Shown: piece by piece, positions 25,274 through 33,862 of the stretch
How the letters are laid out: every line of letters starts with the position of its first letter
How positions within the stretch are numbered: position 1 is the first letter of the stretch
Assembly (NCBI RefSeq): GCF_002240355.1
Contig: NZ_CP016353.1
Location: 2,778,501 to 2,842,500, forward strand
Length of the DNA: 64,000 bases
Direction of reading: 5' to 3'
From: Prauserella marina
Lineage (GTDB): Bacteria; Actinomycetota; Actinomycetes; Mycobacteriales; Pseudonocardiaceae
Notes under the pieces: generated by a model
What the model was told of the DNA's origin: nothing
Databases searched by the model: none
The model's input: the letters and a program-made list of their open reading frames with translations, nothing else
Translations under genes and position numbers: made by a program

Positions 25274-26526
25274 CGTTCACCTCCGACAGGGATCGCGGGC
25301 ACGGACGCCGAAATCGCCGTGCCGGCCCCCGGTTCCGATTCGATGTCGAGCCTGCCGGCCAGCCGCTGCACCCGCTGTCGCATGCCGACGAGGCCGAACC
25401 CGCCGGGCCCGGAGCCATTGGCCCGCTTGGCCCGGGGATCGAAACCGCTCCCGTCGTCTCGCACGTCCAGCACCACTCTGTCCTCCAGGTATGACAACGT
25501 CAGGCCGACCCGGCTCGCGCCGGCGTGCTTGGCGACGTTGGCCAGGGCCTCCTGTGCCGCCCGCAACAACGCCACCTCGACGTCGGTGTGCATCGGTCGC
25601 GGGTCGCCGTCGGTGGTCAGCACCGTCTCGACATCGTGCAGCCGCGCCCAGTTCCTCGCCAGCTCGCCGATGGCTTCCGGAAGCCGTGCCTCGGCGAGCA
25701 TCGCGGGTTCCACCGCATGGACGGTACGGCGAGCTTCGGCGAGGCTTTCCCTCGCCAGGTTCATCGCGTTCGTCACGTGCCTGCGCAACGGTTCGTCCAG
25801 TCGCAGCTCGACGGCCTGAAGCTGGGTGAGTATCCCGGCGAGCCCCTGGGCCAGGGTGTCGTGGATTTCCCTCGCCATGCGCTGGCGCTCGTCCAGTACT
25901 CCCGCCTCGCGGGCCTGGACGAGTAGCTGGGCATGCAGCCCTGCGTTTTCCTCAAGCGCCGCTTCGAGCCTGGCGTTGGCCTCGTGTGATTCGGTGAGGG
26001 CCCGCTCCTGCTCGCGACCACGCCGGTCGACGAGGTCGAGGAGGGCGAAGCAGGACACCGACAGCACTGAGGAGACCAGCGAGATGGCGGCCCACTCCCA
26101 CCACGCGCCCTCGGCGATGTTCCGCATGCCGCCCAAATAGGACACTGCCATGATCATCGAGGTGACGACCGCGCCGGCCTGCCGCAAGACGCCGCGCAGC
26201 CGCTCGAACGCGTGCACGTAGCCGATGAAGGCGAAGATGCCGTACGAGGGAGCCAGCACGACCAGGCTCGCCGACAACACCGCCAGCCCCGCGTAGTAGA
26301 GGCCCATCAGCGAGCGACGGCCCTGCCACCGTGGGCGCGTGTCGAAGCACAGCATCCACGCGGTGGTCGCCAGCGTGAGACCGAGTACCGCCGGGATGGG
26401 CACGGTCGTGGTCTGCTGGATGAGCGTGAGGGTGGTACCGACCGCGAGCAGCGCGTAGGGCAGGACGGTGAACACGGCGACCAGCCTGCGGTCGGTCTCC
26501 TCCCGGAGCGACATGGTCACGCTCAC
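25270..26526 (-). CDS. Sensor histidine kinase (HisKA_3 type)
   Basis: The 418-residue protein has five to six N-terminal membrane helices (about residues 15-165), a short coiled coil (170-205), the dimerisation/phospho-acceptor helix with His222 (RMAREIHDTLAQGL) and a C-terminal ATPase domain (VALLRAAQEALANVAKHAGA; DDGSGF). This is the NarX/LiaS/DesK class. GTG at 26526 or ATG at 26514 could be the start. It is 3 bp downstream of the ABC permease gene, so it probably senses substrate or membrane stress linked to that exporter. Confidence 0.93.
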   Translation of the reverse strand: MSVTMSLREETDRRLVAVFTVLPYALLAVGTTLTLIQQTTTVPIPAVLGLTLATTAWMLCFDTRPRWQGRRSLMGLYYAGLAVLSASLVVLAPSYGIFAFIGYVHAFERLRGVLRQAGAVVTSMIMAVSYLGGMRNIAEGAWWEWAAISLVSSVLSVSCFALLDLVDRRGREQERALTESHEANARLEAALEENAGLHAQLLVQAREAGVLDERQRMAREIHDTLAQGLAGILTQLQAVELRLDEPLRRHVTNAMNLARESLAEARRTVHAVEPAMLAEARLPEAIGELARNWARLHDVETVLTTDGDPRPMHTDVEVALLRAAQEALANVAKHAGASRVGLTLSYLEDRVVLDVRDDGSGFDPRAKRANGSGPGGFGLVGMRQRVQRLAGRLDIESEPGAGTAISASVPAIPVGGER

Positions 26527-26529
26527 GAC

Positions 26530-27270
26530 TCACTCCCAGCGGAAGTACCGAGCGGCCAGCCCGCCGGCGACGATCACCCACCCCAGCATGACGGCTATGT
26601 GCAGCAACTGCGGCCAGTCACCCGCGGCGGCGTCCTGCAATGATTGCACGCTGGCCCCCAGCGGGGTGAGATCGCTGATCGTCCGCAGCACGTCGTTCAT
26701 CGAGTCACGCGGTATCCACAGGCCCGCGAAGAACAGGCTGGGAAACAGCAGCACCGTCCCGACCGCTCCCGCGGTCTTGCCCGTCGGTGACAGGGAAGCC
26801 ACCAGTAGCCCGATCGCGAACATCGCCAGCGCCGAGAGCAGGTACGCGACCAGATAGCTCAGCGGCTGCTGCGGAAGACCGACGTCGAATCCCAGCCTGG
26901 CGATGGTCAGCACGACCACCGTCGTGACCACGGACAGGATACTGGCCAGCAACAGCTGGGCACCGAGCATCGCCGTCGGGCGGACCGGTGTGGTCCGCAT
27001 GCGACGGAGGATTCCTTTCTCCCGGTAGGTCGCGAATTGCTGGGGGAGGGAGGTCAAGGCGAACAGGGTGATGCCCATCGCCACGACGATGGGCGTGTAC
27101 AGGTCGATGATCCGCAGCCCACCCAGGTCCTCGATGGGCTCCCCGAACGAGGGCACGAGGCCGAGGATGACGAGCAGGGCAGGCGGGATGGCCAGTACGA
27201 AGAAGACACTCATCGGCTCGCGGAAGAACAGCCTGGTTTCCGATGCGGTGAGTCGGTAGAGAGCGGACAA
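26530..27270 (-). CDS. ABC-2 type exporter permease
   Basis: The 246-residue protein has about six hydrophobic helices and the ABC-2 pattern seen in DrrB-like drug or lipid exporters (YREKGILRRMRTTPVRP in the coupling-helix region near residue 75; SPTGKTAGAVG). The TTG start is supported by GAGGAG eight bases upstream. It forms a half-transporter with the ATPase encoded 10 bp upstream. The substrate is unknown. Confidence 0.9.
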   Translation of the reverse strand: MSALYRLTASETRLFFREPMSVFFVLAIPPALLVILGLVPSFGEPIEDLGGLRIIDLYTPIVVAMGITLFALTSLPQQFATYREKGILRRMRTTPVRPTAMLGAQLLLASILSVVTTVVVLTIARLGFDVGLPQQPLSYLVAYLLSALAMFAIGLLVASLSPTGKTAGAVGTVLLFPSLFFAGLWIPRDSMNDVLRTISDLTPLGASVQSLQDAAAGDWPQLLHIAVMLGWVIVAGGLAARYFRWE

Positions 27271-27280
27271 CGTGGTCTCC

Positions 27281-28189
27281 TCAGGAGTTGATGGAACGGC
27301 CGGTGAGTGCGACGAACGCGTCGTCGAGTGACGTCTGCTCGACCCGGAGGTCGCCCGCGACGACGTGGTGCCTGGCGAGCACCGAGGTCACCGCGTGCAG
27401 CAGGTTGCCGGTGCCGGTCACCACGAGCTGGACACCGGCCCTTTCGACCGCGTGGACCTCGGGCAGCGCGGTCAGCACGGCGTGGTCGAGGGGCGCGGAG
27501 GGCCGGAACCGGATTCGCTGTCGTTCGTCGACCGCGGAGATCAGGCCCGAGGGGGTGTCGAGCGCGACGACGCGTCCCGAGTCGATGACGGCGATCCGGT
27601 CGCACAGCCGCTCGGCTTCCTCCATGAAGTGCGTGACCATCAAGATCGTCGTGCCCCGGTCACGGATGCTCTCGATGAGGTCCCAGGTGTCGCGCCTTGC
27701 CTGCGGGTCGAGGCCGGTGGTGAGTTCGTCGAGTACGGCGACCCTCGGGTTTCCGACGAGGGCGAGCGCGATCGACAGCCGCTGTTTCTGCCCACCGGAC
27801 AGCCGCCGGAACTGGGTGCCGGTCTTGTCGGTGAGGTTCAGGACGCCGATCAGCTCTCGCCAGTCGACGGGGGCGCGATAGAACGAGGCGTACAACTCCA
27901 TCGCCTCGCCGACCGTGAGTTTTTCGGGCAGTTCGCTTTCCTGAAGTTGCGCGCCGAGCGATTCCGGCAACTCGGTGGTGTCCCGTTGCGGGTCGAGGCC
28001 GCAGACTTGAACGGTCCCGGCGTCGGGGGTCCGCAGTCCTTCGATGCACTCGACGGTGGTGGTCTTTCCGGCCCCGTTGGGGCCGAGGATTCCGAAGATC
28101 TCGCCTTGCTCGACGGTGAAGCTGACCCCGTTCAACGCGAGGTGGTCACCGTAGCGCTTGACGAGGTTGTCGACCTCGATGATTGCCAT
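27281..28189 (-). CDS. ABC exporter ATPase (DrrA-like)
   Basis: The 302-residue protein has Walker A GPNGAGKTT (about 38-46), signature LSGGQKQR (about 135), Walker B VAVLDELTTGLD and a switch histidine (MVTHFMEEAE). A C-terminal extension of about 80 residues is typical of DrrA-type drug exporters. Glutamate follows the Walker B aspartate with leucine rather than proline next (DELTTGLD instead of DEPTTGLD). It heads the ATPase-permease-kinase-regulator operon. Confidence 0.93.
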   Translation of the reverse strand: MAIIEVDNLVKRYGDHLALNGVSFTVEQGEIFGILGPNGAGKTTTVECIEGLRTPDAGTVQVCGLDPQRDTTELPESLGAQLQESELPEKLTVGEAMELYASFYRAPVDWRELIGVLNLTDKTGTQFRRLSGGQKQRLSIALALVGNPRVAVLDELTTGLDPQARRDTWDLIESIRDRGTTILMVTHFMEEAERLCDRIAVIDSGRVVALDTPSGLISAVDERQRIRFRPSAPLDHAVLTALPEVHAVERAGVQLVVTGTGNLLHAVTSVLARHHVVAGDLRVEQTSLDDAFVALTGRSINS

Positions 28190-28253
28190 GCGAAAAGCAT
28201 GCGATCGAACGCGAGCCCGCCCAACCGGCCGTGCGGGCAGTGCTGGAGCGGAA

Positions 28254-28303
28254 CCGGTGGAGCCCGCGCCTCCACCGATCGGTGGAGGCGCGGGCTCCAC
28301 CGG
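28254..28303. repeat. Perfect 50-bp palindrome with no loop
   Basis: Two 25-bp arms are exact inverted copies with no spacer, centred between 28278 and 28279 (central CCGATCGG). It lies in a 251-bp gap between divergent genes (exporter ATPase and Rv1733c-like protein), so neither neighbour ends there. A terminator for a neighbouring gene is therefore not an obvious explanation. The rest of the gap shows only the two 5' leaders. Confidence 0.85.
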
Positions 28304-28440
28304 GGACCGGCCGAGCCCGCGAGCAAGCAGCTCTCGGCATCGGCGGGGACAACGGCTCCGCCCGGTGAGTCCAACGGCCCTTCACTCCATCCCCGGCGGG
28401 GTTGATGCTGGATGTGGCCGTCCGGAGGGAGGCGATGGCC

Positions 28441-29043
28441 ATGAGTACCTTTTCCCGGCCGTCCGGAGTGGAGCGGCTGTTCCGCCGGATTCATCCCGGC
28501 GACACCCCTCTTGCCCGTGGCTGGGACCGGCTTGAGGGCTGGTTGCTGATGCTGGTGATTCTGGTTTCGGTGACGGCGCTGCCATTCGCGAGTGCCGTCG
28601 GGTCCGAGACCTACGCCGACGAGTCACCGGCGGTGACCGCGCAGGCACGCCAACGACATCAGGTCGAGGCCGTGCTCGTCGACAACGCGCCGCCGGTCAG
28701 GCCGCCGGTCTACGGCGGTGCGAGCAACAATGTCACCAGCGTGCGAGCGGAGTGGGTGCTTTCCGACGGCACGCGAAGAACCGGGACGATCCAAGCGGAG
28801 GCGGGCTCGCGCGCGGGAAGCACGGTACCGATCTGGATCGACGCGCGCGGCGACGTCGTGCGAGCTCCGCTGACCTCGGGCGAGGTGTTGTGGAACGCCA
28901 TCGCCGTGACGCTGAGCCTGTGGAGCGGCATCGTGATCGCGTGCGCCGGCGGTTTCTGGCTCACGCGCAAGGCGTTGGACCGGCGGCGTTTCGCGGAGTG
29001 GGAACGCGAGTGGGCCGACATCGATCCACGGCGAAGCAGGTGA
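28441..29043 (+). CDS. Rv1733c-like membrane protein
   Basis: The 200-residue protein has two transmembrane helices (about residues 30-52 and 148-170) flanking an extracytoplasmic region with SVRAEWVLSDGTRRTGTI. This topology is shared with the mycobacterial Rv1733c family. The N-terminal motif RLFRRIHPGDTPLARGWDRLE is typical of that family in actinobacteria. Function is unknown, though Rv1733c belongs to the dormancy regulon in mycobacteria. ATG at 28435 is an alternative start. Confidence 0.78.
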   Translation: MSTFSRPSGVERLFRRIHPGDTPLARGWDRLEGWLLMLVILVSVTALPFASAVGSETYADESPAVTAQARQRHQVEAVLVDNAPPVRPPVYGGASNNVTSVRAEWVLSDGTRRTGTIQAEAGSRAGSTVPIWIDARGDVVRAPLTSGEVLWNAIAVTLSLWSGIVIACAGGFWLTRKALDRRRFAEWEREWADIDPRRSR

Positions 29044-29058
29044 CGGACGGGCGCCGGT

Positions 29059-29226
29059 TCAGAAGCCGCCGAAGAACCAGCTGACGAACGGGAGCAGCAG
29101 CATCACCGGAAGCGCGAGCGTCAGACAAGGCAGAATATCCGTCGCGACCTGTTTCCGGGTTTCCGCCGTCACGTGGTTCTCGGGCGACTCAGCCAGCATC
29201 GGCGCGTTCCCGCCCTTGCCGTGCAT
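29059..29226 (-). CDS. Possible small single-helix membrane protein
   Basis: A 55-residue reading frame ends in one strongly hydrophobic helix (LPCLTLALPVMLLLPFVSWFF) and a short tail. The start is uncertain: ATG at 29226 or ATG at 29199. Ribosome binding sites are weak. It converges with the Rv1733c-like gene across 15 bp. The amphipathic N-terminus plus clear helix makes it plausible, but it could be chance. Confidence 0.4.
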   Translation of the reverse strand: MHGKGGNAPMLAESPENHVTAETRKQVATDILPCLTLALPVMLLLPFVSWFFGGF

Positions 29227-29830
29227 CGCGGTTTCCACCAACTGGCCTACGGAGGCAGTCGTCCTCGACGTCGCGAGCGCGACGAGCGGAACGAAGAAGC
29301 CAGGTTCCGCGTTGCGGGTCCGGGGGCCGTCCCGGGTCCGATGAGGACGGTCGGGCTTCGCGCCCGATGCCGTGCTGCCGGGGGTGGCTCCGCGCGCCTC
29401 CCGGGTACGCAGGAAGCCGAACTCGTGGGCTGGTGGTCCTTTATTGTCCTTTGTGGATGTTGAAATGGCCTTCTTGTGCCGACGGCGCGTTAAAGTCCTC
29501 ATTGGATGGTGTCGCCGATAAGCGTCGGCGGCTGGAGCGGGTGTCCCTCGCGGATCGTCCCGCGAGGCGACGCGCCCACCCCGGGGCTGGCGGTGGACAC
29601 CTCAACCGCGTACCGTGTTTGTCAGCAGGTTCGCGCAGCGCTTCCGATCTTGGTTACGAGGAGCCTCGACGCCGTTCGACCTGTGGTTGCGCCTCACATC
29701 GAAGCGCCGAGCCGACAGATACTCGCCTTCGAGGGCAGCATCCTCGCCTTGTTCGACACCAGGACGACCAGTGACCGGCCCCGCGAGGGGCACCGTGATC
29801 GTCTGCTGGTCACCCACCCCAGGAGTTCCC
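29227..29830. other. Poorly explained intergenic stretch
   Basis: No reading frame here has convincing family features. It contains a locally AT-rich patch around 29431-29515, a possible promoter for the downstream genes. A perfect hairpin follows at 29546-29567 (CCTCGCGG, six-nt loop, CCGCGAGG). The segment 29615-29800 is open in several frames but has mixed codon bias and no start with a good ribosome binding site. It may be a long leader of the desaturase unit or a decayed gene. Confidence 0.5.
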
Positions 29831-30004
29831 TTGTCCCGTACAAGTACACATACCCAAACCGGCACACCACTGGTTTCGCCGGTGCTGTTCAGCCACCCCG
29901 ACGCGCGGCCCGCCGTCACCGAGGCGTTCCGTGCCGACCTGCACCGGACCCGTCAGGTCCGGTTCTCCGCCGCGACGGCCACCCCGTCGGGGCGGCATCG
30001 ATGA
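29831..30004 (+). CDS. Small ORF coupled to the desaturase
   Basis: A TTG start five bases after AGGAG opens a 57-residue frame (MSRTSTHTQTGTPLVSPVLF...) with strong G/C at third positions. Its TGA overlaps the desaturase ATG (ATGA), implying translational coupling. The sequence is polar and Arg/Thr-rich, with no membrane segment or known domain. It could be a genuine small partner or a leader peptide controlling desaturase translation. Confidence 0.5.
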   Translation: MSRTSTHTQTGTPLVSPVLFSHPDARPAVTEAFRADLHRTRQVRFSAATATPSGRHR

Positions 30005-31023
30005 CCGTCGGCGAAAGTACCGAGGGCACCTACGCCCATCTGCTCGCCGAGGTGCGTGCCGCCGGGCTCTTGCGCCGCCGGTACGGCTATTACGCCATGA
30101 AGATCATCGCGAACCTCGTCGTGTTCGCGGGCGCGTGGGTGGCCTTCGCGTTCCTGGGCGACACGTGGTGGCAGTTGCTGATCGCCGCGTTGCTCGCCGT
30201 GGTGTTCGCCCAGTTGGCTTTCGTCGGCCACGACGCGGGGCACAAGCAGATCTTCCGCACCCGGCGCCCCAACAACGCGATCGGCATCGCCCACGGCGGG
30301 CTGATCGGCATGAGCTATCAGTGGTGGATCGCGGGGCACAACCGGCACCACGCCAACCCCAACCACGAGGAGCACGACCCCGACCTCGACATTCCGGCTC
30401 TTGCCTTCACCAGCCGCCAAGCCAGGATGAAACAAGGATTTTCGCGCTGGCTGGCCAAACACCAGGCCGTGTTGTTCTTCCCGCTGCTCACCCTCGAAGG
30501 GCTCAACCTGCACGTCTCCGGAATCCGGGCGGTGTGGCGAGGGGAAACCAGGATGCGACGGCTGGAAGGCGCTCTGCTCACCGCGCACCTCGCCGGCTAT
30601 CTGGTCGCGGTGTTCCTTGTGCTCTCACCGGGGCTCGCGGTGGTGTTCGTCGTGGTGCACCAGGCGCTGTGGGGCGTCTACATGGGATGCTCTTTCGCCC
30701 CGAACCACAAGGGCATGCCCACCATGACCGGAAGTCCGCCAGACTTCCTGCGACGGCAGGTGCTGACCTCGCGCAACGTCCGTGGCGGCAGAGTCACCGA
30801 CTTCCTGCTGGGCGGGTTGAACTATCAGATCGAGCACCACCTGTTCCCCAGCATGCCGCGGCCACACCTGCGGCACGCCCAGCCGATCGTGGAGAGCTTC
30901 TGCCGCAAGCACGGCATTCCCTACGTGCAAACCAGCCTGGCACGCTCCTACCGCCAGGTCCTCGAACATCTCCACCAGCTCGGCGCGCCGCTGCGCGCGG
31001 CCGACAGTGCGCGGCGAGCCTGA
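30001..31023 (+). CDS. Membrane fatty acid desaturase
   Basis: The 340-residue protein has about four membrane helices and the three histidine boxes of di-iron acyl desaturases: HDAGH (77-81), HNRHH (113-117) and QIEHHLF (about 278). It should introduce a double bond into an acyl-lipid or acyl-CoA, needing an electron donor such as ferredoxin or a DesA3-type oxidoreductase, which is not adjacent. The ATG at 30001 overlaps the upstream small ORF by 4 bp. It converges with the RDD gene. Confidence 0.93.
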   Translation: MTVGESTEGTYAHLLAEVRAAGLLRRRYGYYAMKIIANLVVFAGAWVAFAFLGDTWWQLLIAALLAVVFAQLAFVGHDAGHKQIFRTRRPNNAIGIAHGGLIGMSYQWWIAGHNRHHANPNHEEHDPDLDIPALAFTSRQARMKQGFSRWLAKHQAVLFFPLLTLEGLNLHVSGIRAVWRGETRMRRLEGALLTAHLAGYLVAVFLVLSPGLAVVFVVVHQALWGVYMGCSFAPNHKGMPTMTGSPPDFLRRQVLTSRNVRGGRVTDFLLGGLNYQIEHHLFPSMPRPHLRHAQPIVESFCRKHGIPYVQTSLARSYRQVLEHLHQLGAPLRAADSARRA

Positions 31024-31042
31024 GCCGGGCGTCGGCGGCCGC

Positions 31043-31561
31043 TCAGCGCCGGTACACGCGAACCGGTTCGTCGTAAGGGACCGGCATGTCGAGAATCGCC
31101 ACGATCAGCAGCACGAAGGTGACCGGGAAAAAGCCGACACCAAGGTAGCGGAACATCCCGCGCCAGAAGCCGACCCTGCGCCCGCTGGAGGAACGCAGCG
31201 ACACCACGCCCATCATCGCCTGGCCAGGTGAGCGGGTGCAGCCGTAGAGCGCGCCGAAGAGCAACAGCATGGCCGGGTAGGCGCCGAGGAACACGATGAT
31301 GCCCGCGTTGGTGCTGAGGTGTCCCTTGTCGTCGAGTACGGCCGCGGTCCCGATGAGGATGGCGGCAAGCACGGCCACGAAGAGGCCGTCGAAGATCCGG
31401 GCCCACCATCGGCGCGCCGCCGGAGCGCGGAACAGGAACACCTCGCTGCGCCTGACGCCGTTACCGTCCGGCCCGACGATCCGCTGTGGTGGCGCGGCAG
31501 CCCAGGACCCGGGGTGTGCTTGTGGTTCCGGCGCTGCCGGGCCGTGCGGATTCGGCATCAT
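31043..31561 (-). CDS. RDD-family membrane protein
   Basis: The 172-residue protein has a Pro-rich cytoplasmic N-terminus (about 1-45), followed by RDD-type helices (RWWARIFDGLFVAVLAAIL, YGCTRSPGQAMMGVVSL, FPVTFVLLIVAIL). The Arg and Asp characteristic of the family are visible in ARIFDGL. Function of RDD proteins is mostly unknown, with some acting in ion or osmotic transport. It appears to be a single gene. Confidence 0.85.
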   Translation of the reverse strand: MMPNPHGPAAPEPQAHPGSWAAAPPQRIVGPDGNGVRRSEVFLFRAPAARRWWARIFDGLFVAVLAAILIGTAAVLDDKGHLSTNAGIIVFLGAYPAMLLLFGALYGCTRSPGQAMMGVVSLRSSSGRRVGFWRGMFRYLGVGFFPVTFVLLIVAILDMPVPYDEPVRVYRR

Positions 31562-31652
31562 GTGAGCAGACTAGCCACGACCAACCGCCCGCACGGTGCC
31601 TTCCCCGCTTTCTTCCCCTTCCCGCAACGAGACCGTGGTCACCCCGGTGAGC

Positions 31653-32132
31653 TCAGTCGGCGAGGATCTGTTCTCGCAAGATGTCGGCGTGTCCACAGTG
31701 CTGTGCCAGCTCCCGCAGAACCTGTAGGTATACCCAGCGAAGCGTGCGCGGTCCGGCCCGGTGGCCGGTCACGACGGTCTCCAGCGGCAAGTTCGCGACC
31801 GCCGCTCTCGCCGTGGCACAGGCGTCCCGGTGGGCCGCCGTGACCGAGGCGATGGTGTCGCCCTCGGAGAGCCGGAAGGATTCGCCGGGGCTGCCCACCA
31901 GGCCGAGTTCCGTACGGGAGGTGCCGCCGACGCACTCCTCGAACCACACCCGCTGCATCCACGTGACGTGTTTGAGCAGCCCGAGCAACGTCGTCGCCGA
32001 AGGAACGAGGCGGCGGCGGGCCTGTTCCTCGGTGAGCCGGTGGAGAGTCGCCTCGATCGCGCCGCGGTATTCCTCGACGAACGCGTCGAGTTGTGTGCGC
32101 TCGTCCTCAAGCGGCACGTCGAACGAACCCAT
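31653..32132 (-). CDS. DinB-family protein
   Basis: The 159-residue helical-bundle protein fits the DinB/DUF664 group. The metal-ligand histidines probably include the H in LLKHVTWM (about residue 55) and those in AQHCGHADILRE near the C-terminus (about 145). Family members include mycothiol- or bacillithiol-dependent S-transferases, which suits an actinomycete, but the reaction here is unknown. It ends 91 bp from the RDD start and begins 43 bp after the IclR gene. Confidence 0.85.
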   Translation of the reverse strand: MGSFDVPLEDERTQLDAFVEEYRGAIEATLHRLTEEQARRRLVPSATTLLGLLKHVTWMQRVWFEECVGGTSRTELGLVGSPGESFRLSEGDTIASVTAAHRDACATARAAVANLPLETVVTGHRAGPRTLRWVYLQVLRELAQHCGHADILREQILAD

Positions 32133-32175
32133 CGGAGCCTCCCGTCACGGCGATCCGGACACCGGTCGGTGCAAG

Positions 32176-33003
32176 TCAATCAATACCCGGTCGCGGGCGA
32201 GCAGGCCGCTCACCCTTCGTGGCGCTGAGGTGACGGGTGAGGGCATGGGCTTCGTGGAGCAGAAGCGCGCCGAGTTCGGGTTGCCGCGCGGGTTTGAAGC
32301 GGGTTTCGATACCGGTGAGGGTGAGCGCCCATGCCGGTTTTCCGTCGGCGTCGAAGATGGCGGCTGCCATGCCCCAGCTTCCTTCGACGACGAGGCCGGG
32401 GTTGACGGCGTAGCCGTCGTTGCGGGTGCGCGCCACGCGGGCGCGGATCTCGCCTGCGGAGTGCGGCTTGCCCCACCGGCTGGTGAGGTCGGCGCGGTCG
32501 AGGTAGGCGTCGATGGCGGCGTCCTCCTGAAAGGCGAGCAGGACCAGTCCCGCCGACACGACGCCGAGCGGGAAGCGGGCGCCCTCGTAGAGCACGAACG
32601 AGCGGATGGGGAAGTCGCCGTCCTCGCGCAGCAGGCACACGGTTTCCTCACCGCGGAGCGCGGAGAAGAATGCGCTCTCGCCGGTGGTGGTGGCCAGCCG
32701 GTGCACGCTCGCCCGCGCGTGGTGGGTCACGTCGTAGCGGGTTCCCGCCGTCCTGCCGAGCAGGTAGAGCTCGGGGCCGAGGAACCACCGGCCGGTCCGG
32801 CGGTCGCGGTCGGCGAATCCTTCTTCCGCCAGTGAGCTGAGCAGGCGGTGCGTGGTCGGCCGGGGGAGGCCGGTGTCGCGGGCGAGGTCGCTGGTGAGCG
32901 CGCCCGCCTCGTTGCGGGCGGACAGCGCGCGAAGCACGGCGCCGACCCTGCCGACGAGATGAGCGTGGGGACTGCCGGTCACAGCGCAAGCATAGGCGTT
33001 CAT
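32176..33003 (-). CDS. IclR-family regulator
   Basis: The 275-residue protein has an N-terminal winged helix (SDLARDTGLPRPTTHRLLSSL, here DLARDTGLPRPTTHRLLSSL, about 40-60) and an IclR effector domain (ATTTGESAFFSALRGEETVCL; VVEGSWGMAAAIFD). It diverges from the CoA-transferase pair, matching PcaR/PcaU-type control of aromatic or ketoacid catabolism. A palindrome spans its ATG at 33003. GTG at 32982 is a plausible alternative start that would leave the operator free. Confidence 0.9.
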   Translation of the reverse strand: MNAYACAVTGSPHAHLVGRVGAVLRALSARNEAGALTSDLARDTGLPRPTTHRLLSSLAEEGFADRDRRTGRWFLGPELYLLGRTAGTRYDVTHHARASVHRLATTTGESAFFSALRGEETVCLLREDGDFPIRSFVLYEGARFPLGVVSAGLVLLAFQEDAAIDAYLDRADLTSRWGKPHSAGEIRARVARTRNDGYAVNPGLVVEGSWGMAAAIFDADGKPAWALTLTGIETRFKPARQPELGALLLHEAHALTRHLSATKGERPARPRPGID

Positions 33004-33014
33004 TCAGTGAACGC
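32996..33014. promoter_or_regulatory. IclR-type operator overlapping the iclR start
   Basis: A perfect 7-5-7 inverted repeat (GCGTTCA, TTCAG, TGAACGC) lies in the divergent region between the IclR gene and the CoA-transferase genes, and covers the annotated ATG. IclR proteins bind short dyads like this and commonly autoregulate. Confidence 0.6.
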
Positions 33015-33136
33015 CGATGGTCGCCCCCGGTCGGCAGGTGAGCGGTTTCCTCGTCATTGGGGTCGAGTTGTTGCGGGCCATCGCGTGATCGCCCTTTAAT
33101 TCCGGGCGTCCGGACATTGGACGTGCGAGAGGTGAT

Positions 33137-33853
33137 GTGGTGTCGAAGTTGCGTTCGAACGCGCAGGAGGCGCTGGCCGGTGTCCTCGCCGACGGGATGA
33201 CGCTCGCCGTCGGCGGATTCGGCCTGTGCGGCATCCCGGGTGATCTGATCGAGGTCGTGCGCGACAGCGGTGTCACCGGATTGACCGTGGTGTCGAACAA
33301 CATGGGTGTCGACGGCAAGGGGCTCGGGCTGCTGCTGGAGAACAAGCAGGTGGCCACGGTGATCGCGTCCTACGTCGGGGAGAACAAGCTGTTCGCTCAG
33401 CAGTACCTCGACGGGACGCTGGCGGTGGAGTTCGCGCCGCAGGGCACGCTCTCGGAGCGGTTGCGTGCGGGCGGGGCCGGGATCGCGGCCTTCTACACCC
33501 GCGCAGGGGTGGGCACTCCGGTGGCCGACGGCAAGCCGCTTGCCGAGTTCGATGGACAGACCTACGTGCGGGAGCGGGGGATCGTCGCCGACGTCGCGCT
33601 GGTGCACGCCCACACCGCCGACCCAGCGGGGAACCTGGTGTACCGGGCGAGCGCACGCAACTTCAACCCGGTCGTGGCGACCTGCGCGCGCACGTCGGTG
33701 GTCGAGGTCGAGCACCTCACCGAGGACTACCTCGACCCGGAACGCGTCGTGACGCCCGGCATCTACGTGAACCGCTTGGTGCTGGCCACCGAGCGGGACA
33801 AGGACATCGAAAAGCGCACGGTGCGCCCGCGCGCCGACGCACCGGCGAACTAG
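33137..33853 (+). CDS. 3-oxoacid CoA-transferase, subunit A
   Basis: The 238-residue protein is the alpha subunit of a family I CoA-transferase, with MTLAVGGFGLCGIPGDLIE near residue 22, NNMGVDGKGLG near 55 and the GTLAER-type segment GTLSERLRAGGAGI. GTG at 33137 or 33140 can start it after GAGAGG. With the B subunit 9 bp downstream it should transfer CoA from succinyl-CoA to acetoacetate or 3-oxoadipate. The IclR neighbour favours the oxoadipate type. The HMG-CoA lyase locus makes acetoacetate possible too. Confidence 0.92.
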   Translation: MVSKLRSNAQEALAGVLADGMTLAVGGFGLCGIPGDLIEVVRDSGVTGLTVVSNNMGVDGKGLGLLLENKQVATVIASYVGENKLFAQQYLDGTLAVEFAPQGTLSERLRAGGAGIAAFYTRAGVGTPVADGKPLAEFDGQTYVRERGIVADVALVHAHTADPAGNLVYRASARNFNPVVATCARTSVVEVEHLTEDYLDPERVVTPGIYVNRLVLATERDKDIEKRTVRPRADAPAN

Positions 33854-33862
33854 GGGGAGCTC

